Below are positions 1 through 9,157 of a DNA stretch of 62,122 nt, piece by piece; the first letter of the stretch is position 1, and every line of letters starts with the position of its first letter. The notes beneath the pieces were generated by a model. That model saw nothing but the letters and a program-made list of their open reading frames with translations. It did not search any database and had not been told where the DNA came from. A program made the position numbers and the translations under genes. This DNA comes from an uncultured Rhodospirillales bacterium. Its GTDB lineage: Bacteria > Pseudomonadota > Alphaproteobacteria > RF32 > CAG-239. The DNA lies in the NCBI GenBank assembly GCA_902763185.1, contig CACWQT010000010.1, forward strand, positions 475 to 62,596, given 5' to 3'.

Positions 1-1
1 T

Positions 2-247
2 GTTGCCACTTGGCATGATAAGCCTTATCATTATGAAATGCCGGTTAAAGATGGTCAAGAAATCACATTAGAAGTAGAACAACAATATCATCAATATACA
101 AAAGATAAGCTAGAGGATATTCTACTTAAATTATATCCAAACGATGAATTTATAAAAGAAAATTTAGAAACGATTATTACTGAAATATCAGAAAAAATGA
201 CTATACTTCCTCAAGAATATATGAAGAATGAGGAGCAAGTCGCATGA
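2..247 (+). CDS. C-terminal end of a glycan-locus protein (5' truncated by window edge)
   Basis: The reading frame is open from the left edge, so only the last ~81 residues are present. The first visible residues (ATWHDKPYHYEMPVKDGQEI) match the end of the repeated C-terminal domain found in four downstream proteins of this operon (VWHxxPFxYxxxxKKG pattern). A hydrophilic helical tail of about 50 residues follows, which the other copies lack. The missing upstream part is probably a glycosyltransferase or membrane protein, by analogy with its neighbours; that is inference. The stop overlaps the next start (ATGA), so the two are translationally coupled. The internal ATG at 38 lies inside the domain and is not a real start. 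Confidence 0.7.
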   Translation, partial: VATWHDKPYHYEMPVKDGQEITLEVEQQYHQYTKDKLEDILLKLYPNDEFIKENLETIITEISEKMTILPQEYMKNEEQVA

Positions 248-1059
248 CAGAGGGATTAAAACAACAAGACTTAACGGACAACGAGAAGATAAATCGCGTT
301 TTAAACCGCATTTATCGCCATCAGTTGCGGTATGATAAAAAGGTTGCGCAATTACAAGCTGATTTTGACCGAGTTTGCAAGCAGATGCAAAATTGCTATA
401 AAGAGCTTAATTTTGCTGACCTCTTGCATGATACGATTATAAACAGTACTTGGCTCAAGGATAAATCCTTCTCTCTACATGGTTGGGCGGCAAATTATAG
501 CTTTATCTATATGCTTTATCGCATTTTGGATAAAGCCAAGCCACAACATATCTTAGAAATGGGAATGGGGCAAACCTCTCGCCTGACCTCACAATATATT
601 ACCTATGGCAACCCTGATGCAACTTTAGACATCATCGAAAATGACGCGGGTTGGATAGAAACTTATCAATCGCAACTAGCAAAAACTGAAAATATCAAAG
701 TTCATCAGCGAGAAGTAGAGTTTTTTACTTATGATAATACAGAATGCCGCAAATACAAAAATTTACAAGAAATTGTTGACAATCAAAAATATGATTTGAT
801 AATAATAGACGGTCCGTTGGGGGCAAATCAAGTATTGCCACGTTCCAATGTCCTGGATTTAATCAAAAGTCATAATTTAGCAGACAATTTTATTATTATT
901 TTTGATGATACCGAGCGGAAAGGAGAAAAAAATACCGTAGCACATACAGTGGAGATCCTAAAAGAGCAAAATATTGAATCAACAGTCTTCCACCGCAATG
1001 GTGTCAAAGCACAAACTTATATAACCAGTTCATCTAGAGCATTTATACAATTTTTATAG
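244..1059 (+). CDS. SAM-dependent methyltransferase-like protein of the glycan operon
   Basis: A 271-residue cytoplasmic protein. Residues 1-60 look like a helical or coiled segment. A Rossmann-type methyltransferase core follows, with motif I ILEMGMGQTS (~103-112), an acidic end of strand 2 (IIENDAGW, ~130), YDLIIIDGP (~183-191) and FDDTE near 222. This pattern belongs to class I SAM-dependent methyltransferases; the substrate cannot be read from sequence. The start overlaps the previous stop (ATGA) and the next gene follows within a few bases, so it sits inside the surface-glycan operon. Methylation of a glycan or precursor is a reasonable guess, not shown. Confidence 0.6.
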   Translation: MTEGLKQQDLTDNEKINRVLNRIYRHQLRYDKKVAQLQADFDRVCKQMQNCYKELNFADLLHDTIINSTWLKDKSFSLHGWAANYSFIYMLYRILDKAKPQHILEMGMGQTSRLTSQYITYGNPDATLDIIENDAGWIETYQSQLAKTENIKVHQREVEFFTYDNTECRKYKNLQEIVDNQKYDLIIIDGPLGANQVLPRSNVLDLIKSHNLADNFIIIFDDTERKGEKNTVAHTVEILKEQNIESTVFHRNGVKAQTYITSSSRAFIQFL

Positions 1060-1069
1060 GAGAATGAAA

Positions 1070-1636
1070 ATGAGTAATGAAAATCGAAAAGCGACTAAAA
1101 ACAACAAAAAATATGCTATTTTAGCCATTGTAGTCATTTTGGTTGCCTTTGGGCTTATGAGAAATAATAGTGTGGAAGAAACAACCACAGTTGCAACAAC
1201 TGAGCAAGCATCTGTTGCAAAAGAAACGACTATTGCTCGTATTGATATCTCTACACCGTTAGTAAATGCAGATGAACCGCAATTTGAGGTCTATGTTGAT
1301 GGCTCAGAAGAACCACTAAAAGAACAAGCATCATGGATGCCTCAATATAATTCTCAAGGATATTCGGTTCAAAAACAAGATGGAAACGAAATAAATATTA
1401 AAATTAAAGCATTGAATACTGCAAAAATAACTATTTCTTTGAGAGGAATATGGGATAGAGGCGCTGATGGTAATTTAATCAAACATCCAATCACATATAC
1501 TGCTTTTCAAATTAATAATGAAAATATTTTAACTGAACCTCAAACAGTATGGTTTGCTGAGCCTTATGAACAATCTATTGATGTTAAAAATGGTGATGAA
1601 ATTATAATAAATGTTAATTGGAGCAATGTTCAGTAA
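1070..1636 (+). CDS. Membrane-anchored copy of the repeated glycan-locus domain
   Basis: About 189 residues: a Lys-rich N-terminus, one membrane segment (AILAIVVILVAFGLM), a short Thr-rich linker, then one full copy of the ~120-residue domain shared by five proteins here (RID, ASWM, QKxG, ISLRG, FQINNENIL, VWFAEPY). By the positive-inside rule the domain should face the periplasm. Two ATGs compete: the one at 1064 touches the Shine-Dalgarno AGGAGA (1058-1063) with no spacing, while the one at 1070 has about six bases, so 1070 is chosen. There is no catalytic domain. It could be a scaffold or glycan-binding partner of the neighbouring enzymes; function unknown. Confidence 0.6.
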   Translation: MSNENRKATKNNKKYAILAIVVILVAFGLMRNNSVEETTTVATTEQASVAKETTIARIDISTPLVNADEPQFEVYVDGSEEPLKEQASWMPQYNSQGYSVQKQDGNEINIKIKALNTAKITISLRGIWDRGADGNLIKHPITYTAFQINNENILTEPQTVWFAEPYEQSIDVKNGDEIIINVNWSNVQ

Positions 1637-1683
1637 TAAATATCAAAATAAGTGCATAAATTGAGATATATTGTGTAAAGAAA

Positions 1684-3078
1684 ATGAAAAAAAACATAAA
1701 AATAAATTTTTGTGATTGGTATGGTGGTTTTAATAAAGAAAACAACTTATACACTAATATATTAAAGCAATTTTATGATATTGAAATTTCTGAAAATCCT
1801 GATTTTTTATTCTATAGCCTGTTTGGATTGGAACATGAAAAATATGAATGCGTAAAAATTTTCCAAAATGGCGAAAATGTTATCCCAAACTTTAATGAGT
1901 GTGATTATGGTGAAGGACCAGATTATATAGATTTTGGTGATAGATATTTTCGCCATAATAACTATTTTATAGATAAATCAATATGCAGAAGAAACATTAC
2001 TGAAGATTACTGCAATCGTAGATTTTGCAATTTTATTTATTCCAATACAACATCTGGAGAGGGGGCTACTTTAAGACAACAATTCTGCCAAAAACTAATG
2101 CAATATAAACACATTGATTGTCCAGGAAAAGTCTTAAACAATATGTCTGCAGAAGATTTAGAACCCCCAAATGGTGATTGGTGGAAAAGTAAACTTGAAT
2201 TTCTTAAAAAATATAAATTTACTATAGCTTTTGAAAATTCATCTTCTAATGGCTATACCACCGAAAAACTTGTTCAACCGTTGCAGAGCTTTTCTATTCC
2301 TATTTATTATGGAAATCCACTAGTAACAAGAGATTTTAATCCAAAAGCATTTATCAACTGTAACGATTATGATAATAATTTTGATGCGGTGATTGAACGC
2401 GTAAAAGAGTTAGATAATAATCCTGATAAATATTTAGCAATGCTCCGTGAAAACCCGATGCAACCGGACTTTGATTTTAATCAACAAGCAAAATTCGAAC
2501 AATGGTTAATCAATATTATAGAAAAAGGCAATAAACCATTTAACAAAGATCCAAGAGATTGGGATAAAAAATATTATAAACTCAAGATGCAAGATTTAGA
2601 AAATGAAAATAAAGATAAGTCTATGGAATGTGTAATATATAAATCTTTATTAAGGGATTTAAAGCGTTCTCCATGTTTGGGGCGTATAGATTTTAGTAGT
2701 AAAAATCATAGTTTTGATGTCTATGTAAATGGCTCTGGTGTTCCTGAAAAACAAGCCAATTGGATGCGAGAATATAACAAATACGGATACACAATTGAGA
2801 AAAATGATACTAATGTAACTTTAATGATAAAAGCACTAGATGATGTGAATATCACTTTAGAGCTACGGGGGAAATGGGAGCTGGAAAAAGATGGAAAACT
2901 AATGGAACATTGGGTGGATTTTGCATCTTTGGTTATTAATGGTAAAGAAATATTATCTCAAACCATCTCTGTTTGGCATAATAGACCTTTTATATATACC
3001 ATGGATGTTAAAAAAGGTGATATTCTTAATCTTCATGCTGAGTGGAAGCAACATGAAACTGAAATAGAGAATAACTAA
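1684..3078 (+). CDS. GT10 fucosyltransferase-like enzyme with the repeated C-terminal domain
   Basis: 464 residues. Residues ~1-285 match glycosyltransferase family 10 (alpha-1,3/1,4-fucosyltransferases). The signature is FTIAFENSSSNGYTTEKL (~179-196) followed by SIPIYYG (~204-210), equivalent to the FENxxxxGYxTEK and IPIYxG donor-site motifs of bacterial FucT enzymes. Residues ~333-464 are one copy of the domain shared across this operon (RIDFSS, ANWM, LELRG, VINGKEIL, VWHNRPF). In Helicobacter FucT this position holds heptad repeats and an amphipathic tail. GDP-fucose is the family donor; the acceptor is unknown. No signal peptide is seen, so it probably acts at the cytoplasmic face. The stop overlaps the next start by one base (TAATG). 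Confidence 0.75.
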   Translation: MKKNIKINFCDWYGGFNKENNLYTNILKQFYDIEISENPDFLFYSLFGLEHEKYECVKIFQNGENVIPNFNECDYGEGPDYIDFGDRYFRHNNYFIDKSICRRNITEDYCNRRFCNFIYSNTTSGEGATLRQQFCQKLMQYKHIDCPGKVLNNMSAEDLEPPNGDWWKSKLEFLKKYKFTIAFENSSSNGYTTEKLVQPLQSFSIPIYYGNPLVTRDFNPKAFINCNDYDNNFDAVIERVKELDNNPDKYLAMLRENPMQPDFDFNQQAKFEQWLINIIEKGNKPFNKDPRDWDKKYYKLKMQDLENENKDKSMECVIYKSLLRDLKRSPCLGRIDFSSKNHSFDVYVNGSGVPEKQANWMREYNKYGYTIEKNDTNVTLMIKALDDVNITLELRGKWELEKDGKLMEHWVDFASLVINGKEILSQTISVWHNRPFIYTMDVKKGDILNLHAEWKQHETEIENN

Positions 3079-3494
3079 TGACTAAAGTGTTTGTATCTGG
3101 TTGTTTTGATGTTTTGCACAGTGGGCATATTCGTTTTTTTGAAGAAGCGTCACAATATGGTGATTTATATGTATCCATCGGTTCTGATAAAACAGTTGAA
3201 GAGCTGAAGCATCGCAAGACATTATATAACGAAGCTGAGCGTTTATATATGGTATCAGCAATCAGTTATGTGCATCAGGCATTTGTGGCGAAAGGCTCTG
3301 GCAAATTGGATTTTGCCGAGGAATTAAAGCAAATTAAACCGGATATTTTCTTTGTTAATTCAGATGGAGATAGTGAGGCAAAACGTCAATTTGTGGAAAG
3401 CTTAGGTATTCGCTATGTTGTTAGCAATCGTATTCCCAAAGATTTGCTACCTGTCCGCTCAACAACCGCAATTAGGACGATTTTAAGGAAGTAA
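3078..3494 (+). CDS. Cytidylyltransferase-like nucleotidyltransferase
   Basis: 138 residues, the usual size of glycerol-3-phosphate or related cytidylyltransferases. The N-terminal GCFDVLHSGH carries the HxGH nucleotide-binding motif, and the C-terminal VRSTTAIR resembles the family RTxGIST motif with altered residues. It may activate a small phosphorylated building block as a CDP- or ADP-derivative for the surface glycan; the substrate is not readable. It overlaps the preceding GT10 gene by one base, so the two are probably co-translated. Confidence 0.7.
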   Translation: MTKVFVSGCFDVLHSGHIRFFEEASQYGDLYVSIGSDKTVEELKHRKTLYNEAERLYMVSAISYVHQAFVAKGSGKLDFAEELKQIKPDIFFVNSDGDSEAKRQFVESLGIRYVVSNRIPKDLLPVRSTTAIRTILRK

Positions 3495-3540
3495 ATGGAG
3501 AACCAGAGAGAATAAAATATTTTTAGAAAAAGGATTTAAT

Positions 3541-5433
3541 ATGATTTTTATCAATAACATGAAAATATTTAAAAGTTATATAGAAAAATACTTCTCATGT
3601 ATTATTACGCTCATATGTCTTTTACTTTTTTCTTTTAATCTTTGGCTGTTTTGGCCTGGATATTTGGGATATGATTGGGCAGATCTTTTAGCTCGTAATT
3701 TTCCCTTAAATGATTGGCATCCTGTGATATATCCATTTTTATTAAAGCTAATATCACAGTTATTTGGGTATCATATATATTATCCTTTATTATTTAATTT
3801 AATCCCTTTTTATATAGGAATTGATATTCTTATCTTAGGTCTTTGGAAAAAGTTTCAATCAAAATGGTGTTTATTAGGAATGCTTCCAATTGGTATCGCA
3901 AATATCTATTTTAATAATATTATTTTGCATAGTTCTTTTTCTTCACCAATGTTTATATTCTTACTATGGATGATTGTTTTGTATCAAATTTTGGTTGGAA
4001 TTACTCGTCAAAATTCTACACTTCTTTTCATTGCCTTTGTCTTTGCTGTTTTAAGTCGTCATAACGCCTTAATACAAGTTTATCCAATCTTTTTCATTTA
4101 TTCTTGTTTAATTATTCAAAAGTTAAAGACTACATACAGATTATTGAAATATACAGGATTACTTATTGCTTTTGCTGGATTTACCACCGTTACAGCATTT
4201 GGAATACCGAAATTATTAAAAAATGAACAAGCATATCCTACCAATCATATTTTCCTATCTCAAATTGCTGGCGCATGCATTCCCAATCATGATGAAAATT
4301 GTTTTAAGAAAGAATGGTATAGAGAAGGGAAAACTTTTGCAGATGTTGAAACCGAGTACATGGCAAAGCCTGTAGTAGCAGATGGATTGTGTTTATATCC
4401 CAACCCTCCTCTTTTAAAAGGAAAATTAGAAGGATTACACTCAATGTGGTTAAAAGCCATTACAACCTACTTCGATGCTTACATAGAACATATTAAAAGA
4501 TATATAGACATAATGTGGCACCAACATCCATTACATCAGGATATTTCCATTACTACAAAAAATCATACTATAGAACAGTTTGATACTAATTTGCTTACAG
4601 ATAAGTATTCTAAAGACGAGTTGTTTTATGAAGCATCAGCGTTAAAAATTCAAATTTATGAGTTTTTAAAAAAGATATTGCCTGAAATACCGACAATATT
4701 CTTCATTTCTTTATCTTATATTCTTTTTATTATATCAGGAATATTATTCATAAAAAATAGAGATATTCTGTTATTATATAGTTTATCAGCTTCAATTGCA
4801 GGAATTACATCATCTATAATCTTTTGTATCTTTTCTCCTGTGACATATCCAAGATATATCTATCCTGTTTTGATTTCGTCACTTATATCTCTGGTAGGAA
4901 TGCTTGTGTGGCTATTCAATCACAAAGTTACAATTCGGGCATTTAATTTTAATGAATTCATAAAAAAAGCTAAAAAACAAATAGGAATTATTGATATTTT
5001 GGTCATTTTATGCGGAATTTATTTTTATTTATATGGTCCATTAAAAGCAAGGGTTGACGTTTCATCTCCATATACAGATGAGCCAGCTTTCATTATACCT
5101 CGAAAAAATATTGCTCAACCTATGTCTGAAGCAAGTTGGATGCCTCAAGGTGGAAGTCGAGGTGTCGTTGTTCAGAAATTTGGTAATACTATGACTTTTA
5201 TGATTGTTGCTTTACAAGATGCAGATGTTACTATTGATCTACGAGGACCGGATACTCGCAATTCAAAAAATGAAGTTTTGAAAAATTGGGTAAAATATAC
5301 TTCATTTAAGATTAATGGAAAATCTGTTATATTTGAAAATCAAGATGTATGGCACAATCAACCATTTAAGCATGTTTTGCATATTAAGAAAAATAATGCT
5401 TATACCGTTAAACTTAAATGGCGCAAAAAATAA
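3541..5433 (+). CDS. Polytopic GT-C-like membrane protein with the repeated C-terminal domain
   Basis: 630 residues. Residues ~15-500 contain around a dozen hydrophobic segments. PGYLGYDWADLL (~38-50) and DWHPVIYPF in the first loops are acidic, aromatic loop motifs typical of GT-C lipid-linked sugar transferases. After the last membrane segment (~482-500) comes the shared domain: RVDVSSPYTDEP, EASWMPQGG, VTIDLRGP, SFKINGK, VWHNQPF. The segment before the last helix is Lys-rich, so the domain should face the periplasm. Start supported by AAGGA six bases upstream. Glycosyltransferase activity is inferred from fold-like features, not from a recognised catalytic signature. Confidence 0.6.
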   Translation: MIFINNMKIFKSYIEKYFSCIITLICLLLFSFNLWLFWPGYLGYDWADLLARNFPLNDWHPVIYPFLLKLISQLFGYHIYYPLLFNLIPFYIGIDILILGLWKKFQSKWCLLGMLPIGIANIYFNNIILHSSFSSPMFIFLLWMIVLYQILVGITRQNSTLLFIAFVFAVLSRHNALIQVYPIFFIYSCLIIQKLKTTYRLLKYTGLLIAFAGFTTVTAFGIPKLLKNEQAYPTNHIFLSQIAGACIPNHDENCFKKEWYREGKTFADVETEYMAKPVVADGLCLYPNPPLLKGKLEGLHSMWLKAITTYFDAYIEHIKRYIDIMWHQHPLHQDISITTKNHTIEQFDTNLLTDKYSKDELFYEASALKIQIYEFLKKILPEIPTIFFISLSYILFIISGILFIKNRDILLLYSLSASIAGITSSIIFCIFSPVTYPRYIYPVLISSLISLVGMLVWLFNHKVTIRAFNFNEFIKKAKKQIGIIDILVILCGIYFYLYGPLKARVDVSSPYTDEPAFIIPRKNIAQPMSEASWMPQGGSRGVVVQKFGNTMTFMIVALQDADVTIDLRGPDTRNSKNEVLKNWVKYTSFKINGKSVIFENQDVWHNQPFKHVLHIKKNNAYTVKLKWRKK

Positions 5434-5507
5434 TGAGTAGATAGAGGAATAGATAATAAAAAATATAAAATAATTGCCGAACTTAATGTTTTTATGAGGA
5501 TCTTAGA

Positions 5508-7313
5508 ATGATAACAATAAATAAATTTACTAATTATATTAAAAATAAAAAAGCTATTTATGCACTATTTTTAATTATTTGTTCTTTAGTATTTGCTGGA
5601 GTTGCAGGAACAATATTAGTTATAGGTTCATACAGTTTACCAACAGATAATATTCGTCAAAATATTGCCAAATCCTTGAAAATATATGACATAGAGAAAG
5701 ACAGATATGCTTGGGCACCTTCAATAATTAGTTCTCAAATGGATAATTGGACAGATTCCGTATCTATTAGTACTGTCGGCTATGAGAAAGGAAAAGATTT
5801 TAAGCAAGTTGTTCGTAATTCTATGCTAAACCCATATTATGTGTATGATGGCGTTGAATATAAATCAGGTAATTTAAGAAAAGCATTTTCGCAACAAAAT
5901 CCTGAATTAGGAGTAAGCCATTGGAATTATGGTAGATATTGGCATGGATATGTAATTTTTTTAAGACCACTATTAAGCATATTTACCATATCAGACATTA
6001 GAGTGCTGAATATGGTTATTCAAACAATCTTACTTCTAATGCTTATGAATGCATTATTTAAAGAAGGGGGGAAAAAGTTAGCTATACCATTTGGAATAGC
6101 TATATTAATTTTTAATCCGATAAGCAGTGCTTTAGGTATGACATATGCTTGTTTATATTATATTACTTTAATCTCTATATTATGTGCTCTGAGATGGAAA
6201 TTATATCAATCTCAATATTACTTTCTTTTCTTTCTTTGGGTTGGCATTATAACAGTTTTTTTTGACTTGCTTACTTATCCATTAACCGCGCTTGGCTGTA
6301 ATTTAATATTGTATATTTTGATTACTATAGATAATTTATTTGATAAAATGAGAAAAGTTATTATAGCCTCAGTTTCTTGGGGAACAGGATATGCTGTTAT
6401 GTGGGCTGAAAAATGGATAATAGGCTATCTGTTAACGGGAAATAATATTATAGAGGATGCCATAAATCAAGCAAAAATAAGAACTTCTGGAAGTGTGTCA
6501 AACATAATGGGCACCCTTATAATTAATGTCAAAGCCTATGATAATCATATTTTTTATACATTATTGATTTTAGGCGTTTTATCATTACTGATTTTATATT
6601 TAAGTGGAAGATATAAATTTAAATTAAATCAATCTATAGTTATTCCGCTCTTATTGGTAGCTGTTTACCCTTTTGTATGGTTAATTGTAATGAAAAATCA
6701 TTGTTTTATCCATCACTGGATGACACATAAAATTCTAATGATATTTATATTAGCGTTAGTATATACTATTATATATTCAATGGAAGAAAATGTTGCCGAA
6801 AAACAAGTAAATATATTTAATTATAAAATGTGGCGAAGTGATTTTACTATATGTCTACACAGATTGTTTCCTATAATCATTTCAGCTATAATATTATATA
6901 TAATAACGATTTTTTGGCCAATAAAATCCAGAGTTGATATATATGCAAAATATACCGAGGAACCCATATTTACCGTAAAAATAGATGAATCTGATGAACC
7001 TATTAAAGAAGCCTCATGGATGCTAACTGGTGGCAACAGAGGAATTGTAGGGCAGAAAAATGGTTATTCTGCAATATACGTTATTTCAGTTTCTAAAGAT
7101 GTCGATATAAACATAGATTTGCGAGGTCCTGATGAACGTGATGCAATCGGCAAACGGGTAGAAAAATGGGTAAAATACACAGATTTCCGTGTAAATGGAG
7201 AAAAGATATTATCTGAACCGGTTGAGGTTTGGCATGACAAACCATTTAACTATGTCTTAAAGGCAGAAAAAGGAAAACTTTATAAAATTTCATTTAAATG
7301 GCGTAAAAAATAA
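5508..7313 (+). CDS. Second polytopic membrane protein with the repeated C-terminal domain
   Basis: 601 residues with one N-terminal membrane segment (~17-38), a soluble stretch of about 120 residues, then roughly ten membrane segments. The final ~125 residues are the shared domain (RVDIYAKYTEEP, EASWMLTGGNRG, INIDLRGP, FRVNGEKIL, VWHDKPF, FKWRKK) and closely resemble the copy in the preceding gene, including the terminal KWRKK. GAGG precedes the start. The layout (soluble loop after TM1, then many helices) resembles GT-C type transferases or O-antigen processing proteins; I do not recognise a specific family. The next gene begins 13 bases downstream. Confidence 0.55.
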   Translation: MITINKFTNYIKNKKAIYALFLIICSLVFAGVAGTILVIGSYSLPTDNIRQNIAKSLKIYDIEKDRYAWAPSIISSQMDNWTDSVSISTVGYEKGKDFKQVVRNSMLNPYYVYDGVEYKSGNLRKAFSQQNPELGVSHWNYGRYWHGYVIFLRPLLSIFTISDIRVLNMVIQTILLLMLMNALFKEGGKKLAIPFGIAILIFNPISSALGMTYACLYYITLISILCALRWKLYQSQYYFLFFLWVGIITVFFDLLTYPLTALGCNLILYILITIDNLFDKMRKVIIASVSWGTGYAVMWAEKWIIGYLLTGNNIIEDAINQAKIRTSGSVSNIMGTLIINVKAYDNHIFYTLLILGVLSLLILYLSGRYKFKLNQSIVIPLLLVAVYPFVWLIVMKNHCFIHHWMTHKILMIFILALVYTIIYSMEENVAEKQVNIFNYKMWRSDFTICLHRLFPIIISAIILYIITIFWPIKSRVDIYAKYTEEPIFTVKIDESDEPIKEASWMLTGGNRGIVGQKNGYSAIYVISVSKDVDINIDLRGPDERDAIGKRVEKWVKYTDFRVNGEKILSEPVEVWHDKPFNYVLKAEKGKLYKISFKWRKK

Positions 7314-7326
7314 GGAGTAGATATAC

Positions 7327-8439
7327 ATGAAAACATTTGATTTAATAATACCTTGTTATAACGAAGAAAACTCTTTGGAGAAAATAATAGAAAGAGTTGC
7401 TCCGTTACGGGATAATTGTCGTAGTGATTATGATATAGATTTAAATGTTATAATTGTAGACGATGCTTCTAAAGATAAGAGTTTAGAAGTAGCAGAAAAT
7501 TTGAAAAAACGTTATGACTGGATACGTTTATTTAAACATGAAAAGAACCAAGGAAAAGGTGCGGCTTTAAGAACTGGATTAGCTAATTCAGATGGTGATT
7601 TTGTTGGTATTCAAGATGCTGATGAAGAATATAATCCGATGAATTACATGACTTTGCTTAAACCAATTTTAGATGGCAAAGCAGAAGTCGTATACGGCTC
7701 CAGATATTTAAGACCGGAAACAAGACGTATTTTATCATTTTGGCATACGTTAATGAATAAATTTTTGACGGTTTGTTCAAATATGTTTACCGGATTGGAC
7801 ATATCTGATATGGAAACATGCTATAAGCTATTTACCAAGAAAGTTGCGCATGAACTTGCCCCTCAGCTTAAAGAAAACAGATTTGGCTTTGAACCGGAGA
7901 TTACAGCTCATGTGGCACAAGGTCATTATAAAATCTGGGAATGTGCCATAGAATATACACCAAGAACTTATGAAGAAGGTAAAAAAATTACATATAAAGA
8001 TGGATTTCACGCACTATACTGTATTCTGCACTATAGTGCACCATATGCACCGCTTCCGATGCAATTTATTTTGTATACGTTTATAGGTGGTGTTTGTGCA
8101 ATTGCTAACCTTATTCTTTTTATGATATTAATGGCAAATAGTGTTGGTTTGGCTTGGGCTGTTTGGATATCTTTCCTTATTGCTGCATTCTTAAATTATT
8201 GGTTGTGCGCTATCATACTATTTAGGCACAAGGCCTATTGGAACGGCCCGATGGAATTTTTAATGTATTGCTTTATTTTAGTGATAATGGGTGCTTCTGA
8301 CTATTTTATAACTTGGGGATTGATAGCTTTGAGTATGGGAGCTGTAGGAGCTAAACTTATATCTACAATCCTATGCTTTATAGGTAATTTTGTCCTAAGA
8401 AAATATATAGTTTTCCCAATGACTAAACTCAAGAAATAA
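7327..8439 (+). CDS. GT2 polyprenyl-phosphate glycosyltransferase fused to a GtrA domain
   Basis: 370 residues in two parts. Residues 1-~225 are a family 2 glycosyltransferase of the DPM1/GtrB type: IIPCYNEE at the start, IIVDDASKD (~48), GKGAALRTG (~80), IQDADEEY with the DxD-type metal site (~97) and VYGSRYL. Residues ~240-365 hold four membrane helices typical of GtrA, ending in NFVLRKYIVF. Such enzymes load a sugar onto undecaprenyl phosphate, and the GtrA part is thought to help flip or position the lipid-linked sugar. It may supply the lipid-linked donor for the two GT-C-like proteins upstream. AAGGAG precedes the start. Last gene of the operon; a terminator follows at 8505-8537. Confidence 0.85.
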   Translation: MKTFDLIIPCYNEENSLEKIIERVAPLRDNCRSDYDIDLNVIIVDDASKDKSLEVAENLKKRYDWIRLFKHEKNQGKGAALRTGLANSDGDFVGIQDADEEYNPMNYMTLLKPILDGKAEVVYGSRYLRPETRRILSFWHTLMNKFLTVCSNMFTGLDISDMETCYKLFTKKVAHELAPQLKENRFGFEPEITAHVAQGHYKIWECAIEYTPRTYEEGKKITYKDGFHALYCILHYSAPYAPLPMQFILYTFIGGVCAIANLILFMILMANSVGLAWAVWISFLIAAFLNYWLCAIILFRHKAYWNGPMEFLMYCFILVIMGASDYFITWGLIALSMGAVGAKLISTILCFIGNFVLRKYIVFPMTKLKK

Positions 8440-8504
8440 TAGGTTGATATTTTCCTATTACCCTTCTTGTATAGTGGGAAAAGATAAATTAAATTTCATT
8501 CAAC

Positions 8505-8537
8505 CTCCTGTCCTTCATGGCAGGAGATTGTTTTTTT
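8505..8537 (+). terminator. Rho-independent terminator of the glycan operon
   Basis: CTCCTG (8505-8510) pairs with CAGGAG (8521-8526), extended by an internal CC/GG pair, and is followed by a run of seven T (8531-8537). It lies about 65 bases past the stop of the GT2-GtrA gene. Confidence 0.8.
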
Positions 8538-8717
8538 GCCTAAATTTGCATCAAACACCTGTTTTTCCATAAAAATTAGTGTTTTGTTAGTAAAAAAGAT
8601 TGGTTTTAAATCAAGGGCTTAAATCCCCGGTGTCAAAAAAGTGAAAAAAAGGGGCTCCCAAGAGCAAAAAAACATGGGATAATATATATAGTTTAACGGA
8701 AATACAGGAGGTTAGCT

Positions 8718-8846
8718 ATGTATCAGATTAAAATAAATGGGATTTTAATGCCGACAATTTATTGGACCCTGCAGGAAGCCTTTGCTGCTTGCGATTATGA
8801 AAAAGCACGCGGTTGTGCAATCATCTGCGACATCGTGCATTTATAA
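8718..8846 (+). CDS. Small 42-residue protein with a strong ribosome binding site
   Basis: ATG at 8718 is preceded by AGGAGG (8706-8711) at ideal spacing, and a -10-like GATAATAT lies upstream near 8678. The product begins MYQIKINGILMPTIYWTLQE and ends CAIICDIVHL, with an amphipathic middle and three Cys. I do not recognise it. It leads a short + strand run with the two genes at 8885 and 9157. The perfect Shine-Dalgarno is the main reason to call it real. Confidence 0.6.
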   Translation: MYQIKINGILMPTIYWTLQEAFAACDYEKARGCAIICDIVHL

Positions 8847-8884
8847 ACTATTTCAGACAAACAGTATATTGAAAGGAACAGACC

Positions 8885-9157
8885 ATGCAAAAGCAATTTG
8901 AACAATATCTCTTAGCTAAAAATTACAGCCATTTGACATCTATTGACTACTCTGCTCGTTTAGAAAGATTATGTCGCAAAGAGCAAATTTCTTATGAGCA
9001 TTTAGCCCAACATTTAGCTGAAATCATGCCGCAATATGATAAAAACGGCAAAAAATCAAGCTGTGGCAGACGCTCTCATTCAACGGTTATCAATGCATTG
9101 AAGAGATTTAGCGAGTTTTTAGCAGACGGCAATATCCTAATGCAAGAGGCTAACTAA
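8885..9157 (+). CDS. Small orphan integrase-type core-binding (SAM-like) domain protein
   Basis: 90 residues. The pattern FEQYLLAKNYSHLTSIDYSARLERL...TVINALKRFSEFL resembles the N-terminal core-binding domain of tyrosine recombinases, but no catalytic domain follows. AAGGA lies eight bases before the start. The stop overlaps the start of the DUF3768 gene (TAATG), so the two are coupled. It could be a remnant of an integrase or an independent small DNA-binding protein; the intact ribosome binding site and the coupling favour a working gene. Confidence 0.55.
   Translation: MQKQFEQYLLAKNYSHLTSIDYSARLERLCRKEQISYEHLAQHLAEIMPQYDKNGKKSSCGRRSHSTVINALKRFSEFLADGNILMQEAN

Noticed and set aside
8885..9157. 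Possible integrase of the accessory region
   Set aside because: It has only the core-binding part; no catalytic Arg, His or Tyr boxes.
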